DNA of 13,172 nucleotides from Verrucomicrobia bacterium 12-59-8 (GCA_002279765.1 NCCR01000239.1:6936-20107), one strand, 5' to 3'; shown: positions 1 through 6,733, counted from the stretch's first letter. Translations and numbers: made by a program. Notes: generated by a model not told the origin, from the letters alone.

Positions 1-1881
1 AAAGGTGAAGGCCTCTCCGCCGGCACGCAGAAGGTCATCAGTGGCCTGGACAACCCGGACGTGTACAGCGTCGGCGTCCGTGGCCTGCTGGCCTCCAGCA
101 TCGAAGTGGAGCCCGAATATATCACCGCCATCGAAGCCGCGCTCAAAGACCACCTGCAGGCCGTGCTTCTCACCGAGAGCGAACTCGCCGCGCAGATCAT
201 TGACCGCCTTACCGATCACAAGATGGGCCGCGCCGCCCTGGTGCCGCATGATTTCTGCAACCTGCGCAGCGCCTCAGATCGCGAGCTCCTGCCCTCGGGT
301 GCCATCGCCTGGGCTACGGACAAAGTGCGCGTGAAAACCGGCGTGCAAAGCCTCATCGACCACCTCCTGCACAACGTCGTCATCGTTGACGATCTGCACA
401 CAGCCCTGCGCATGAAGCGCGAAATGCCGCACCTCGCCATCGCCACGATGCGCGGTGAACTCATCACGCATGACGGCATCATCACCGGTGGTGCCACCAA
501 GGAAGAAGGCTCCTCCACGCTGCGTCGTGAGGCCGAAGTGCGCCAGCTGCGCACCGAAGTCGAAGCGCTCGAATTCCAGTACATGGAGAAGGAAGACGCG
601 GTGAACAACGTCACCGCGCAGCTCGAAGAAATGCAGCGCGAGGAAGTCTCCCTGCGCGAGCAGTCCCAGCGTGCGCGCGAAGGCTTCTCCCAGTTCCAGG
701 GCAAGATCAGCGTCGTGCAGCGCGCGCTGCAGCAGGCCACCACCAAGCTCGAAAGCGTCGAGTGGGACCAGAATCAGATTCAGGAGCGCATCGGCGGCTC
801 TGAAAGCCAGATCCAGCAGCTTAACGAAGCAGTAGCCATCGCGCAGGAGCAACTGGCCACCTCACGCGCCCTCGAAAACGAACTCGAACTCGAGATGGAG
901 TCCTTCCTCCGACGTGAGCTCGAATCCAGTGAGCGCCTTAACGAGCTGCGCACCGCCCTTGCCCTGGAGCAGAGCGCATTGCATTCCATCGAGCGCCAGA
1001 AAGCGCCTCTCGGTGTTCGTTTGCAGGAGCTTCAGGCCGGCATCAATCGCTTCTCCGAAGAGATGAACACCTGGCGCATGCGCATCCAGCAGAGCGAGGC
1101 TGAAAACGCCCGCTTCCAGGAGCAGATCGAATCTCAGCGCGATGCCATCAGTGGCATTGAAGAACACCTTCAATCCAAGACCGAAGAGCGCGCCGGATTG
1201 TTTGAGCAGGTCAGCCAGCTTGAAGCCCAGCTCACGCAACTGCGTCAGAGCTTCAATGGCCTCAACGAATCGCGCAACCGCGCCGAAGTCGCTCTCACCC
1301 GTGTGGATCTTCGCCTCGAAAACCTGATCAACCAGGTGCAGGAGCGTTACAGCTTCCACATCGAAGCTTTTGAGCCTGACTACCACGTCTTGATGGTCAC
1401 CATCGAAGAGCAGAAAAAGAACCGCAACCGTGGCAAAAAGGGCGCGTCCAATGCAGCGGAGTCCAGCGCATCTGCCGAAGGTGTTGAAGCGAGCAACGAA
1501 GATCCTGAAGAACCTGTCGCCGAAGAAAACGAAGTTCCTGAAATTCGTGCCGTCTCCAATCGTGACGACGACGCTGTGGACATCGATGACGTCGTCATTC
1601 CCGGTGAAGAAGCGCAGCCCGACTGGGCCTTCGTCATGGAGGTCGTCTATGAACTGCGCCAGAAGCTCGAAGGCATCGGCCCCGTCAATCTCGACGCCAT
1701 CCAGGAGTTCGAAGAACTCGAAGAGCGCCACAACTTCCTGGACACCCAGCACAATGATCTCGTCAAATCCAAGGACGAGCTGCTGCAGGTCATCGCCAAG
1801 ATCAACGAGACCACGAAGAAACAACAACTTCCGCGAGCTCTTCGGCCCCGCTGCGAAAGCCGACCTCATGCTGGTGGATGA
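1..1881 (+). CDS. smc: Chromosome segregation protein SMC, hinge and C-terminal coiled coil (5' partial; frame lost at 3' end)
   Basis: SMC is the core ATPase of the bacterial condensin complex, acting on chromosomal DNA with ScpA/ScpB. The frame is open from base 1, so the start lies upstream, outside the window. Residues about 15-165 are the SMC hinge: a glycine-rich opening (GVRGLL near residue 25), then GRAALVP, and a closing [11 protein letters not shown]...HDGIITGG block. Residues about 170-460 are a Glu/Gln/Arg-rich coiled coil. Residues about 471-540 form an unusual Lys/Arg then Glu/Asp/Ala/Ser-rich stretch before the family's conserved [21 protein letters not shown] region (partly quoted as [18 protein letters not shown]). 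The frame follows SMC as far as INETTKK, at about 1819, then runs into unrelated residues and a TGA at 1879-1881. The rest of the protein continues in frame 2, listed separately. Assignment to SMC is firm. Whether the break is biological or a sequence error cannot be decided here. Confidence 0.92.
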   Translation, partial: KGEGLSAGTQKVISGLDNPDVYSVGVRGLLASSIEVEPEYITAIEAALKDHLQAVLLTESELAAQIIDRLTDHKMGRAALVPHDFCNLRSASDRELLPSGAIAWATDKVRVKTGVQSLIDHLLHNVVIVDDLHTALRMKREMPHLAIATMRGELITHDGIITGGATKEEGSSTLRREAEVRQLRTEVEALEFQYMEKEDAVNNVTAQLEEMQREEVSLREQSQRAREGFSQFQGKISVVQRALQQATTKLESVEWDQNQIQERIGGSESQIQQLNEAVAIAQEQLATSRALENELELEMESFLRRELESSERLNELRTALALEQSALHSIERQKAPLGVRLQELQAGINRFSEEMNTWRMRIQQSEAENARFQEQIESQRDAISGIEEHLQSKTEERAGLFEQVSQLEAQLTQLRQSFNGLNESRNRAEVALTRVDLRLENLINQVQERYSFHIEAFEPDYHVLMVTIEEQKKNRNRGKKGASNAAESSASAEGVEASNEDPEEPVAEENEVPEIRAVSNRDDDAVDIDDVVIPGEEAQPDWAFVMEVVYELRQKLEGIGPVNLDAIQEFEELEERHNFLDTQHNDLVKSKDELLQVIAKINETTKKQQLPRALRPRCESRPHAGG

Positions 1882-2434
1882 AAACGATCCACTCGAAACC
1901 GGCATCGAAATCATCGCCAAGCCCCCGGGCAAAAAGCTGCAGACCATCAGCCTCCTTTCTGGTGGCGAGCGCAGCATGACCGCCGTGGCGCTGCTCTTCT
2001 CCATCTACCAGGTCAAGCCCAGCCCCTTCTGCGTGCTGGATGAGCTGGACGCCCCGCTGGATGAAACCAACATCGGCCGATTCCTCAAGATGCTGGACGC
2101 CTTCATCGACAACTCCCAATTCATCATCGTCACGCACAACAAGCGCACCATGAGCCGCGCCGATGTGATCTATGGCGTCACGATGCAGGAGTTCGGCGTC
2201 AGCAAGCCCGTCGGCGTGCGCATGACCACGGAAGACACCCGGACCATGGACAAGACCGTCCAGGAACTCGCCCTCGAAGCCCCGAACCAGCCCAATCGCA
2301 AGAAGAAGGCCGAGGACGACGCCTCTGACGACTCTTCAGATGCAGTCCTCGTCAACGAAGACCTCGATGAAGAACAGGCCCGCCTGACCGCTATTGAGGA
2401 GCTGGAGGAGCAGACTCCAGCGGCGCTGGTTTAA
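1820..2434 (+). CDS. smc: SMC C-terminal ATPase head (continuation of smc after a frameshift)
   Basis: This frame carries the C-terminal half of the SMC nucleotide-binding head. NFRELFG begins near 1826, followed by [19 protein letters not shown], then [16 protein letters not shown] with the ABC signature LSGGE at 1955-1969, the Walker B aspartate and glutamate in [10 protein letters not shown] at 2033-2062, and the THNKRTM and [14 protein letters not shown] blocks. These join directly onto the INETTKK end of the upstream frame, so both pieces are one gene. The first ATG is at 1868 and has no independent gene start before it. In typical SMC proteins about 11 residues of the form xFxxTFxxIRx lie between INETT(K/Q)K and NF. 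They are absent here, which fits a deletion of about 32 or 35 nt. A tail of about 70 acidic residues follows the normal SMC end. If the break is real, the head is split and the ATPase is probably non-functional. Confidence 0.88.
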   Translation, partial: NNNFRELFGPAAKADLMLVDENDPLETGIEIIAKPPGKKLQTISLLSGGERSMTAVALLFSIYQVKPSPFCVLDELDAPLDETNIGRFLKMLDAFIDNSQFIIVTHNKRTMSRADVIYGVTMQEFGVSKPVGVRMTTEDTRTMDKTVQELALEAPNQPNRKKKAEDDASDDSSDAVLVNEDLDEEQARLTAIEELEEQTPAALV

Positions 2435-2454
2435 AGCCGTCAAGGGATCGAGCT

Positions 2455-2497
2455 GTCAAGATGACCAATGCGTACTGCAGTAGTGTCATCTCTTGAC
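2455..2497 (+). repeat. Imperfect inverted repeat downstream of smc
   Basis: GTCAAGATGAC at 2455-2465 pairs with GTCATCTCTTGAC at 2485-2497, leaving a two-base CT bulge. Within the loop, TACTGCAGTA at 2473-2482 is a perfect 10-bp palindrome. Further copies of GTCAAG (2439-2444) and of CTTGAC at about 2500-2505 flank it. No T-run directly follows, so this is a structured spacer element or part of a compound terminator and not a classical one. Confidence 0.5.
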
Positions 2498-2502
2498 CTC
2501 TT

Positions 2503-2521
2503 GACCTTTGAAAGGTCTTTT
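2503..2521 (+). terminator. Short hairpin plus T-run between smc and the enolase-superfamily gene
   Basis: GACCT (2503-2507) and AGGTC (2513-2517) form a 5-bp stem, extendable by T-A pairs, followed at once by TTTT. This resembles a weak intrinsic terminator for smc. It ends only five bases before the next ATG at 2527, so it could equally affect translation of that gene. AAAGG at 2511-2515 is the only ribosome-binding-like string for that gene and lies in the 3' arm. Confidence 0.4.
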
Positions 2522-2526
2522 CTTCC

Positions 2527-3972
2527 ATGACCTTCACCATCGAGTCCTTTCACTTCCATGTGCTGCCAATGCACACGCGATTCCCGTTCAAGTACGGTAT
2601 CGCCAGCATGAATGCACTGCCGCACCTCTTCGTCACTGTGAATCTGGTTGTGGATGGCAAGGCCGTCAGTGGACTCGCCAGTGAAGGCCTGCCGCCGAAG
2701 TGGTTCACGAAGAATCCGGACACGCCATTCGAGCTCGATCTCGCGGAGATGATCGCCGTCATTCAAAATGCCTCACGCATCGCACGACTCGCGGCAGAGA
2801 AAGCCACGGGCTTCTTCGCCTGGTGGCAGAACCTCTACTCAGAACAAAGCAACTGGGCGAAGGTCAAAGAGGTGCCCTCCCTGCTCGCCAATCTCGGCGT
2901 GAGCCTGATCGAACGTGCGGTGCTCGACGGCCTGTGCAAAGCCCTCAGCCAGCCCCTGCATGCTGTGCTGCGCTCCGATGTTCTCGGCATTGACCTGGGG
3001 GCTGTGCGTGAAGAACTGCGCGGCATGCGCGTGGCCGATGTCATCGCACCCGCTCCGTTGTCGCATGTGAATGCGCGCCACACTGTCGGCCTTGGCGATC
3101 CGCTCAGCGCCGCCGATGGCTCGTTGGACGATGGACTTCCTTACACGCTGGAGGAAAACATCCGAGCCTACGGGCTGCGCTATTTCAAGATCAAGGTCTG
3201 TGGCAAACCCGAAATCGATCTTCCACGTCTGCGCGAAATCACCCGCATCATCATCGAGAACTGCCCCGCTGGTTTCCACGCCACGCTCGATGGCAACGAG
3301 CAGTTCTACGACCTCGCCTCCTTCCGCGAATTTTACGCCACGCTCAGCGCCGATGCCGCGCTGGCACCGCTGTTCCAGAACCTGCTCTTGATCGAGCAAC
3401 CACTGCACCGCTCGCAGGCATTGAACGATGACGTGGCCGCCACCCTGAGTTCTTGGACTGAAGGCCCCGGCATGATCATTGATGAAAGCGACGGCTCCCT
3501 CGCTGATCTGCCGCGTGCACTCGACCTCGGCTATCGCGGCACAAGCCACAAGAACTGCAAAGGCATCGTCAAAGGCCTCGCCAACGCCGCCCTGCTCAAG
3601 AAGCGCGCCCCGGTCATTCGCGGCGGTCCCATCCTCAGCGGCGAAGACCTGGCCAACGTCGGCCCCGTGTCCCTGCTGCAGGACCTCAGCGTCATGGCCC
3701 TGCTCGGTGTCACCCACGTCGAGCGCAACGGCCATCACTACTTCTGCGGCCTCAGCAGGCACTCACAATCCACCCAGGACGCCATGCTCACCACGCACGC
3801 CGGATTGTACCAGCGCCACGCCCAAGGCTTCGCGACCCTACGCATCGAGAACGGCATGCTGGATATTCAAACCGTGAACGCCGCTCCCTTCGGCTGCGGC
3901 ATCGCCCTCGACGTTTCCCAATTCGAACCGCTGAACGCTTGGATCAAGCGAGGTGGGATGGGGGAATTGTGA
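2527..3972 (+). CDS. Enolase-superfamily protein (mandelate racemase / muconate lactonizing enzyme-like)
   Basis: Enolase-superfamily enzymes abstract a proton alpha to a carboxylate, using Mg2+ held by three acidic residues in a TIM-like barrel. The N-terminal part (residues about 1-110) resembles the superfamily capping domain, with RFPFKYGIASM and an HLFVTVNL strand. The barrel shows the muconate-lactonizing-type pattern in order: K221-I-K223 at the end of the second strand, metal-ligand candidates D255 (in TLDGNEQ), E290 (in LLIEQPL) and D319 (in IIDESDGS), and K342 on the opposite side in TSHKNCKGI. All expected catalytic positions are therefore present. At 481 residues it is longer than most family members (usually 350-420), with extra sequence between the cap and the barrel. 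The start ATG follows a short hairpin. The substrate cannot be assigned from sequence, and no neighbour gives a pathway hint. Alternatives include a dipeptide-epimerase-like or sugar-acid-dehydratase-like relative. Confidence 0.85.
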   Translation: MTFTIESFHFHVLPMHTRFPFKYGIASMNALPHLFVTVNLVVDGKAVSGLASEGLPPKWFTKNPDTPFELDLAEMIAVIQNASRIARLAAEKATGFFAWWQNLYSEQSNWAKVKEVPSLLANLGVSLIERAVLDGLCKALSQPLHAVLRSDVLGIDLGAVREELRGMRVADVIAPAPLSHVNARHTVGLGDPLSAADGSLDDGLPYTLEENIRAYGLRYFKIKVCGKPEIDLPRLREITRIIIENCPAGFHATLDGNEQFYDLASFREFYATLSADAALAPLFQNLLLIEQPLHRSQALNDDVAATLSSWTEGPGMIIDESDGSLADLPRALDLGYRGTSHKNCKGIVKGLANAALLKKRAPVIRGGPILSGEDLANVGPVSLLQDLSVMALLGVTHVERNGHHYFCGLSRHSQSTQDAMLTTHAGLYQRHAQGFATLRIENGMLDIQTVNAAPFGCGIALDVSQFEPLNAWIKRGGMGEL

Positions 3973-4012
3973 GGCTTTAGCACTTGCCATTTACAGGTAA
4001 AAAAGCCTTTTC
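3972..4012 (+). terminator. Probable intrinsic terminator after the enolase-superfamily gene
   Basis: AGGCTTT (3972-3978), beginning at the last base of the stop codon, pairs with AAAGCCT (4002-4008), and TTTTCGTTT follows. The loop contains a second short stem, TTGCC with GGTAA. GCCTTT (4005-4010) can alternatively pair with AAAGGC (4031-4036). It separates the enolase-superfamily gene from the ParA cassette. Confidence 0.45.
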
Positions 4013-4023
4013 GTTTAGAGCTT

Positions 4024-4033
4024 TTTCGCGAAA
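4024..4033. promoter_or_regulatory. Perfect palindrome upstream of the ParA cassette
   Basis: TTTCGCGAAA is a perfect 10-bp palindrome centred about 43 bp before the ATG of the ParA-like gene, the first gene of the cassette. ParA-family and linked proteins often autoregulate through upstream palindromes, so it is a candidate operator. That role is inference. No convincing -35/-10 pair could be fixed next to it; TATCCT at 4045-4050 is only a weak -10 candidate. Confidence 0.3.
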
Positions 4034-4071
4034 GGCGTTGTCGCTATCCTTAGACTGCGTTACCAGTACGC

Positions 4072-4965
4072 ATGGCCAAGGTGATTGCGTTTATCAATTT
4101 CAAAGGAGGCGTCGGCAAGACCTCCAATGCGGTCAATCTTGGCGCAGTCCTCGCCCGTGACTTCGGCAAGCGCGTCCTGATTGTGGATCTGGACGCCCAG
4201 TGCAACTCCACCTACTGGCTGCTGAGACATCAGGAACGCCGGGCACTCGATGAAGCTCCTCAGCATACCACCTGCCAGATATTCCTCGATCATTTAGTTG
4301 GAACGCAGATCTTTGATTTCGACCAAGCGGTGGTTCGTGCCGTTCCCCGTTCAGCAGCGGGCAATCCTCATATTGCCACGCTCGACCTTTTAGGTGCTCA
4401 TGTGAACCTTCTGGACATGGAAGATCGCCTTGGCGCACGAACCCTCCTTCCATACTTCAGCTTTCTGGAAAAGACATTGAAGCCGCATGCCAAGCAGTAT
4501 GACTTCGTGTTCCTCGACTGTCCGCCCAACATCTACAATGTCGCGAAAAACGCTCTCTTCTTCGCCGATGCCTTTGTGATTCCCTACCGGCCTGATTTCT
4601 TGTCACTTTCAGGACTCCGGGTGTTCGCTTCCGTGGTTAGGCGTTTTCAGGATCAGATCAGCGGCTTTAAGCCACGGCACGCACAGCCTCTGATCGCAGC
4701 CGTCATTGTGAACTGCCTCAAAAAACATGCAAACGTGGGACTGGCAGCCATTGGAGAACTCGAACTCGAACTGGGCGATTTGCGAGCCAAAGGTCTCATC
4801 CACCCCAAAGCACGACTCCTCACTCCATCCATACGAGACTGCGTTAAAATGGCGGAGTGTCCCAGCGAGCACCTGCCCGTCATCATTCACAGCGAGTCCG
4901 CCATCAGCACCGAAGATTACCTCGCCTTGGGTGCCGACTTTCTCCATCAATTACAATCCATTTAA
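4072..4965 (+). CDS. ParA/Soj-family deviant-Walker ATPase
   Basis: This is a 297-residue ParA/MinD-superfamily ATPase. Such proteins dimerise on ATP, usually bind DNA or membrane non-specifically and position cargo or act with a partner protein. The deviant Walker A motif lies at residues 10-18 (FKGGVGKTS) with the signature lysine K11 and the P-loop lysine K16. Walker A' is at 39-43 (DLDAQ), and Walker B is at 145-152 (FVFLDCPP). The length suits a single-domain ParA without an N-terminal helix-turn-helix. It opens a three-gene set: the next gene starts 2 nt after its stop. No ParB-like gene follows, so an ordinary chromosome or plasmid partition role is unlikely from context. GC is visibly lower than in the flanking genes: bases 4261-4320 contain 26 G/C of 60 by hand count, against 42 of 60 at 3661-3720. 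No clear ribosome-binding site precedes the ATG. Confidence 0.93.
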   Translation: MAKVIAFINFKGGVGKTSNAVNLGAVLARDFGKRVLIVDLDAQCNSTYWLLRHQERRALDEAPQHTTCQIFLDHLVGTQIFDFDQAVVRAVPRSAAGNPHIATLDLLGAHVNLLDMEDRLGARTLLPYFSFLEKTLKPHAKQYDFVFLDCPPNIYNVAKNALFFADAFVIPYRPDFLSLSGLRVFASVVRRFQDQISGFKPRHAQPLIAAVIVNCLKKHANVGLAAIGELELELGDLRAKGLIHPKARLLTPSIRDCVKMAECPSEHLPVIIHSESAISTEDYLALGADFLHQLQSI

Positions 4966-4967
4966 TC

Positions 4968-5603
4968 ATGAGTCACCCTCTTGTTTCTCAACTCCTTACT
5001 TTGGCAGATTTGCTGCAATCTCAACCGTCCCTGGCATCAACCAAAGATGCCGTGAAGGCGCTCGATAAAGTTCATGCCGCCACGGCCACTGCCATTGCAC
5101 TCATTGAAAGCGCAGCCGCAGGCCGCACGCCGGAAGCTCTTGAACTCGTGCGGCTTCTCGAAGAAAATAGTGCCACACCTGCGGATGAAAAACATCTCAA
5201 AGTGAAGCTCACCGAACTTCTTGGCAAGCTTCCTCTGGCCAGCAAAAAACTCTCCAAACAAGAGAACCTAGGACGTATTGCAGAACTCGCAGTGCGCCAA
5301 GGCAAGGCTCAAGGAGCGATTGCCTTGATCCAGCAATACGTCAATCGTGTCATCTTCGACGTCTCCTCCAGCGATAAGTATGAACTGCTCAAGCAAATTC
5401 GTAAGCTCGGCAGAATGGACCTTTCCGCGAAGAAAGCCGCAAAAACATGGCTCCTCTCCGCCCCTGACAAGGTAAATGAACTTTGCGATGCGGCAGGTAT
5501 TTCCACGACCGCCGGCAAAGCTCGCAAGCCCGTCTCCACTACATCCCTCGTGACCAAGTTGATGCAACATGGCGAACGCTACGCAGAGAACGCAGGCGAC
5601 TAA
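4968..5603 (+). CDS. Uncharacterised helical protein in the ParA-nuclease cassette
   Basis: I do not recognise this 211-residue protein. The start at 4968 is chosen because it follows the ParA stop by 2 nt. The frame is open further upstream, but that part overlaps the ParA gene and reads as a low-quality Arg/His/Ser-rich shadow. The product looks almost wholly alpha-helical: Leu/Ala heptad-like stretches (residues about 5-65), a Lys-rich middle (75-105), LGRIAELAVRQGKAQGAIAL at 101-120, and a basic linker before a last helix near 193-208. There is no signal peptide, membrane segment or cysteine motif. The tail is Lys-rich (KKAAK, KARKP), which is compatible with nucleic-acid contact. Position suggests it is the partner linking the ATPase to the nuclease encoded next, as ParB-like or adaptor proteins link ParA to cargo, but this is inference. 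Its 3' end overlaps the nuclease gene by 35 nt, suggesting coupled translation. Confidence 0.75.
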   Translation: MSHPLVSQLLTLADLLQSQPSLASTKDAVKALDKVHAATATAIALIESAAAGRTPEALELVRLLEENSATPADEKHLKVKLTELLGKLPLASKKLSKQENLGRIAELAVRQGKAQGAIALIQQYVNRVIFDVSSSDKYELLKQIRKLGRMDLSAKKAAKTWLLSAPDKVNELCDAAGISTTAGKARKPVSTTSLVTKLMQHGERYAENAGD

Positions 5604-6057
5604 GGATCTTCAGCGGGAGCGCCTGGAATCCGCGGTTGAGCAATTGCTGGCCACCTATCCTTATCTCATTGAAGAGGGGCTGCCCCGACCCAAGCGACAG
5701 ATTTGGATTTCAGAAACTGACCGCGTAGATCTCATTTTCTCGGCCAGAGAAAAACCGTTAGTCGTCGAGATCAAGGCGGATTTGTGCGACATCCACAGCG
5801 TTCGCCAAATTCTGCGCTACATCAACATTCTCACACCAGAGCATCCCGACATTCGAGGTATTCTCATTGGAAAGAGGTTCAGCGCCAGGGCCATTAAGCT
5901 CCTAAGCGAGCATAAATCTCGGCTCTCTTTTAAGGTCCTCAACATGCACATCCCCATCGATATTTTGATCTGCGCAGCGTGCCGACGTGCCTACTGCTCC
6001 AGAAAAACCGCGTGTCCTTATGCTAATTGTGGTTCAACTGAAATCATCGCCACTTGA
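5569..6057 (+). CDS. NucS-like PD-(D/E)XK nuclease with C-terminal zinc ribbon
   Basis: This 162-residue protein resembles the C-terminal nuclease domain of NucS/EndoMS (DUF91-type). A leading helix (LESAVEQLLATYPYLIEEGL, residues about 19-38) matches the family's acidic helix and 'P-L-I-E-x-G-L' turn. D54 in RVDLIF, E67-x-K69 in VVEIKAD, and Q80...Y84 in RQILRYI give the full PD-(D/E)XK core with the downstream Gln/Tyr of this subgroup. The C-terminus carries C135-x2-C138 and C149-x4-C154 (plus C143), a likely zinc ribbon for DNA or protein contact. The NucS N-terminal DNA-binding domain is absent, so this is not a complete NucS mismatch nuclease. The ATG at 5569 lies inside the preceding gene (35-nt overlap). 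Its 3' end converges on a prmC remnant on the other strand. The catalytic residues look intact. The target (phage, plasmid or damaged DNA) is unknown. Confidence 0.82.
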   Translation: MANATQRTQATKDLQRERLESAVEQLLATYPYLIEEGLPRPKRQIWISETDRVDLIFSAREKPLVVEIKADLCDIHSVRQILRYINILTPEHPDIRGILIGKRFSARAIKLLSEHKSRLSFKVLNMHIPIDILICAACRRAYCSRKTACPYANCGSTEIIAT

Positions 6058-6284
6058 AGTTGCGTCTGCAAGCACCTCAGGAGCATTCGCAAACACAAAC
6101 CAGTTAATCCCCACTAGGTCTGATGCCGTAATATCATCCAAATAACCCAGCTCCTCACAACGCTTGGCCACAGGTGCCCCCTGATCAGACCCCACTTCCA
6201 GCCAATGATCGCCCCTGAATTGAGGTGCGGGAGCATATCACTCAAAGAGTGCTCAAAGATTCGCAAAACGTCGGAATCGCCGAC
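6034..6284 (-). pseudogene. prmC: Diverged, frameshifted remnant of the 3' end of prmC
   Basis: Read on the minus strand, this stretch is homologous to the last 75 or so codons of the intact prmC that lies downstream at 6823-7740. It reads LRIFEHSLSDMLPHLNS, then EVGSDQGAPVAKRCEELGYL, TASDL and FVFA, matching LRIVERFLNDALPHLNS, EVGHDQGAPVATRCTELGYL, TAADL and FVFA in the intact copy. A single-base loss near 6199-6201 breaks the frame in what would have been Ala-Leu-Glu. After it the frame runs to a TGA at 6034-6036, inside the 3' end of the convergent nuclease gene. Only the C-terminal quarter is present; there is no methyltransferase motif and no start. Identity to the intact gene is far from complete at both DNA and protein level, so it is an old or imported copy and not a recent duplication. 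Confidence 0.82.
6088..6101. repeat. 14-bp direct repeat shared by the prmC remnant and intact prmC (copy 1)
   Basis: CGCAAACACAAACC occurs here and again at 6862-6875 in the same orientation, encoding FVFA on the minus strand in both prmC copies. It is the longest exact match I noted between the two 3' ends. It could be an attachment-site core or simply conserved codons. Confidence 0.4.
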
Positions 6285-6331
6285 CAGCTCTCGCCGTGAG
6301 GAGGCTCCACGTTCTTGGCTGCATTGAAAAC

Positions 6332-6697
6332 CTACCCTCCAACTTCGAACAAGTCTCGTCTGGCTTCCCTCGCCGCTGGATAATGGTCTTTCAACTGGCG
6401 GCGATCAGCCTCCATAAAAACACTGCCGCTTATCATCTGCGCCAGGCGCATCCGCACGGACTGCCACAGGGACATCGACACCGGCAAAATGGGGATTCCA
6501 GTGTTCTTCACAACGCCGACGGCACGGTCATCCTACAAGGCGATCATTTTGTGGTCTTTGCGATTGTTGATTTCAAGCTTTGGCTACCCTTGACGAATGT
6601 TGGCCAAGGTGCCATCAAGGTCCACTCCGATCCAACCCCTCTTCGGATATTTCGGATATTGAAGCAATTCTTGGTTAATTCTTTGAATACTCACCAT
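6332..6697 (-). pseudogene. HAD-fold hydrolase pseudogene (phage-type DLDGT protein) with two in-frame stops and an internal deletion
   Basis: From an ATG at 6697 on the minus strand the frame reads a short helix, YPKYPK, then GWIGVDLDGTLA. DLDGT at residues 26-30 is the HAD nucleophile motif, in the form typical of small HAD proteins of phages and bacteria. The frame then meets TAG at 6584-6586, continues through RKDHKMIAL, TAG at 6533-6535 (where the family has Trp), DDRAVGVVKNTG, and a C-terminal part with SLWQSVRMRLAQM and FMEADRRQLKDHYPAA, ending at TAG 6332-6334. The family's conserved middle (the IGEP...VRIFTAR region, about 80 residues) is missing between ANIRQG and the KDHKM block. 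All surviving pieces lie in one frame, so the two nonsense changes and the deletion are visible without assuming frameshifts. YPKYPK is encoded by a 9-bp tandem repeat, TTCGGATAT twice, at 6642-6659. The family call rests on remembered motifs. Confidence 0.72.
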
Positions 6698-6733
6698 GCT
6701 TTGAATGATATGCTTCGAAATCATATCTGTATG

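Noticed and set aside
1814..1832. Programmed ribosomal frameshift in smc
   Set aside because: No slippery heptamer or stimulatory structure is evident, conserved residues are missing at the junction, and SMC is not known to use recoding. Deletion or misassembly is simpler.
862..2004. Long minus-strand frame opposite smc
   Set aside because: The plus strand encodes unmistakable SMC hinge and coiled coil. The minus frame is Phe/Leu/Asp-rich noise produced by Glu/Gln-rich codons read in reverse.
2839..3762. 307-residue minus-strand frame opposite the enolase-superfamily gene
   Set aside because: The plus strand has a complete set of catalytic residues. The reverse frame shows no domain and arises from high-GC third positions.
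4072..5603. Classical ParA-ParB partition locus
   Set aside because: The second gene has no ParB motif (no GERRxRA box or helix-turn-helix), no centromere-like repeats are visible, and a nuclease gene follows.
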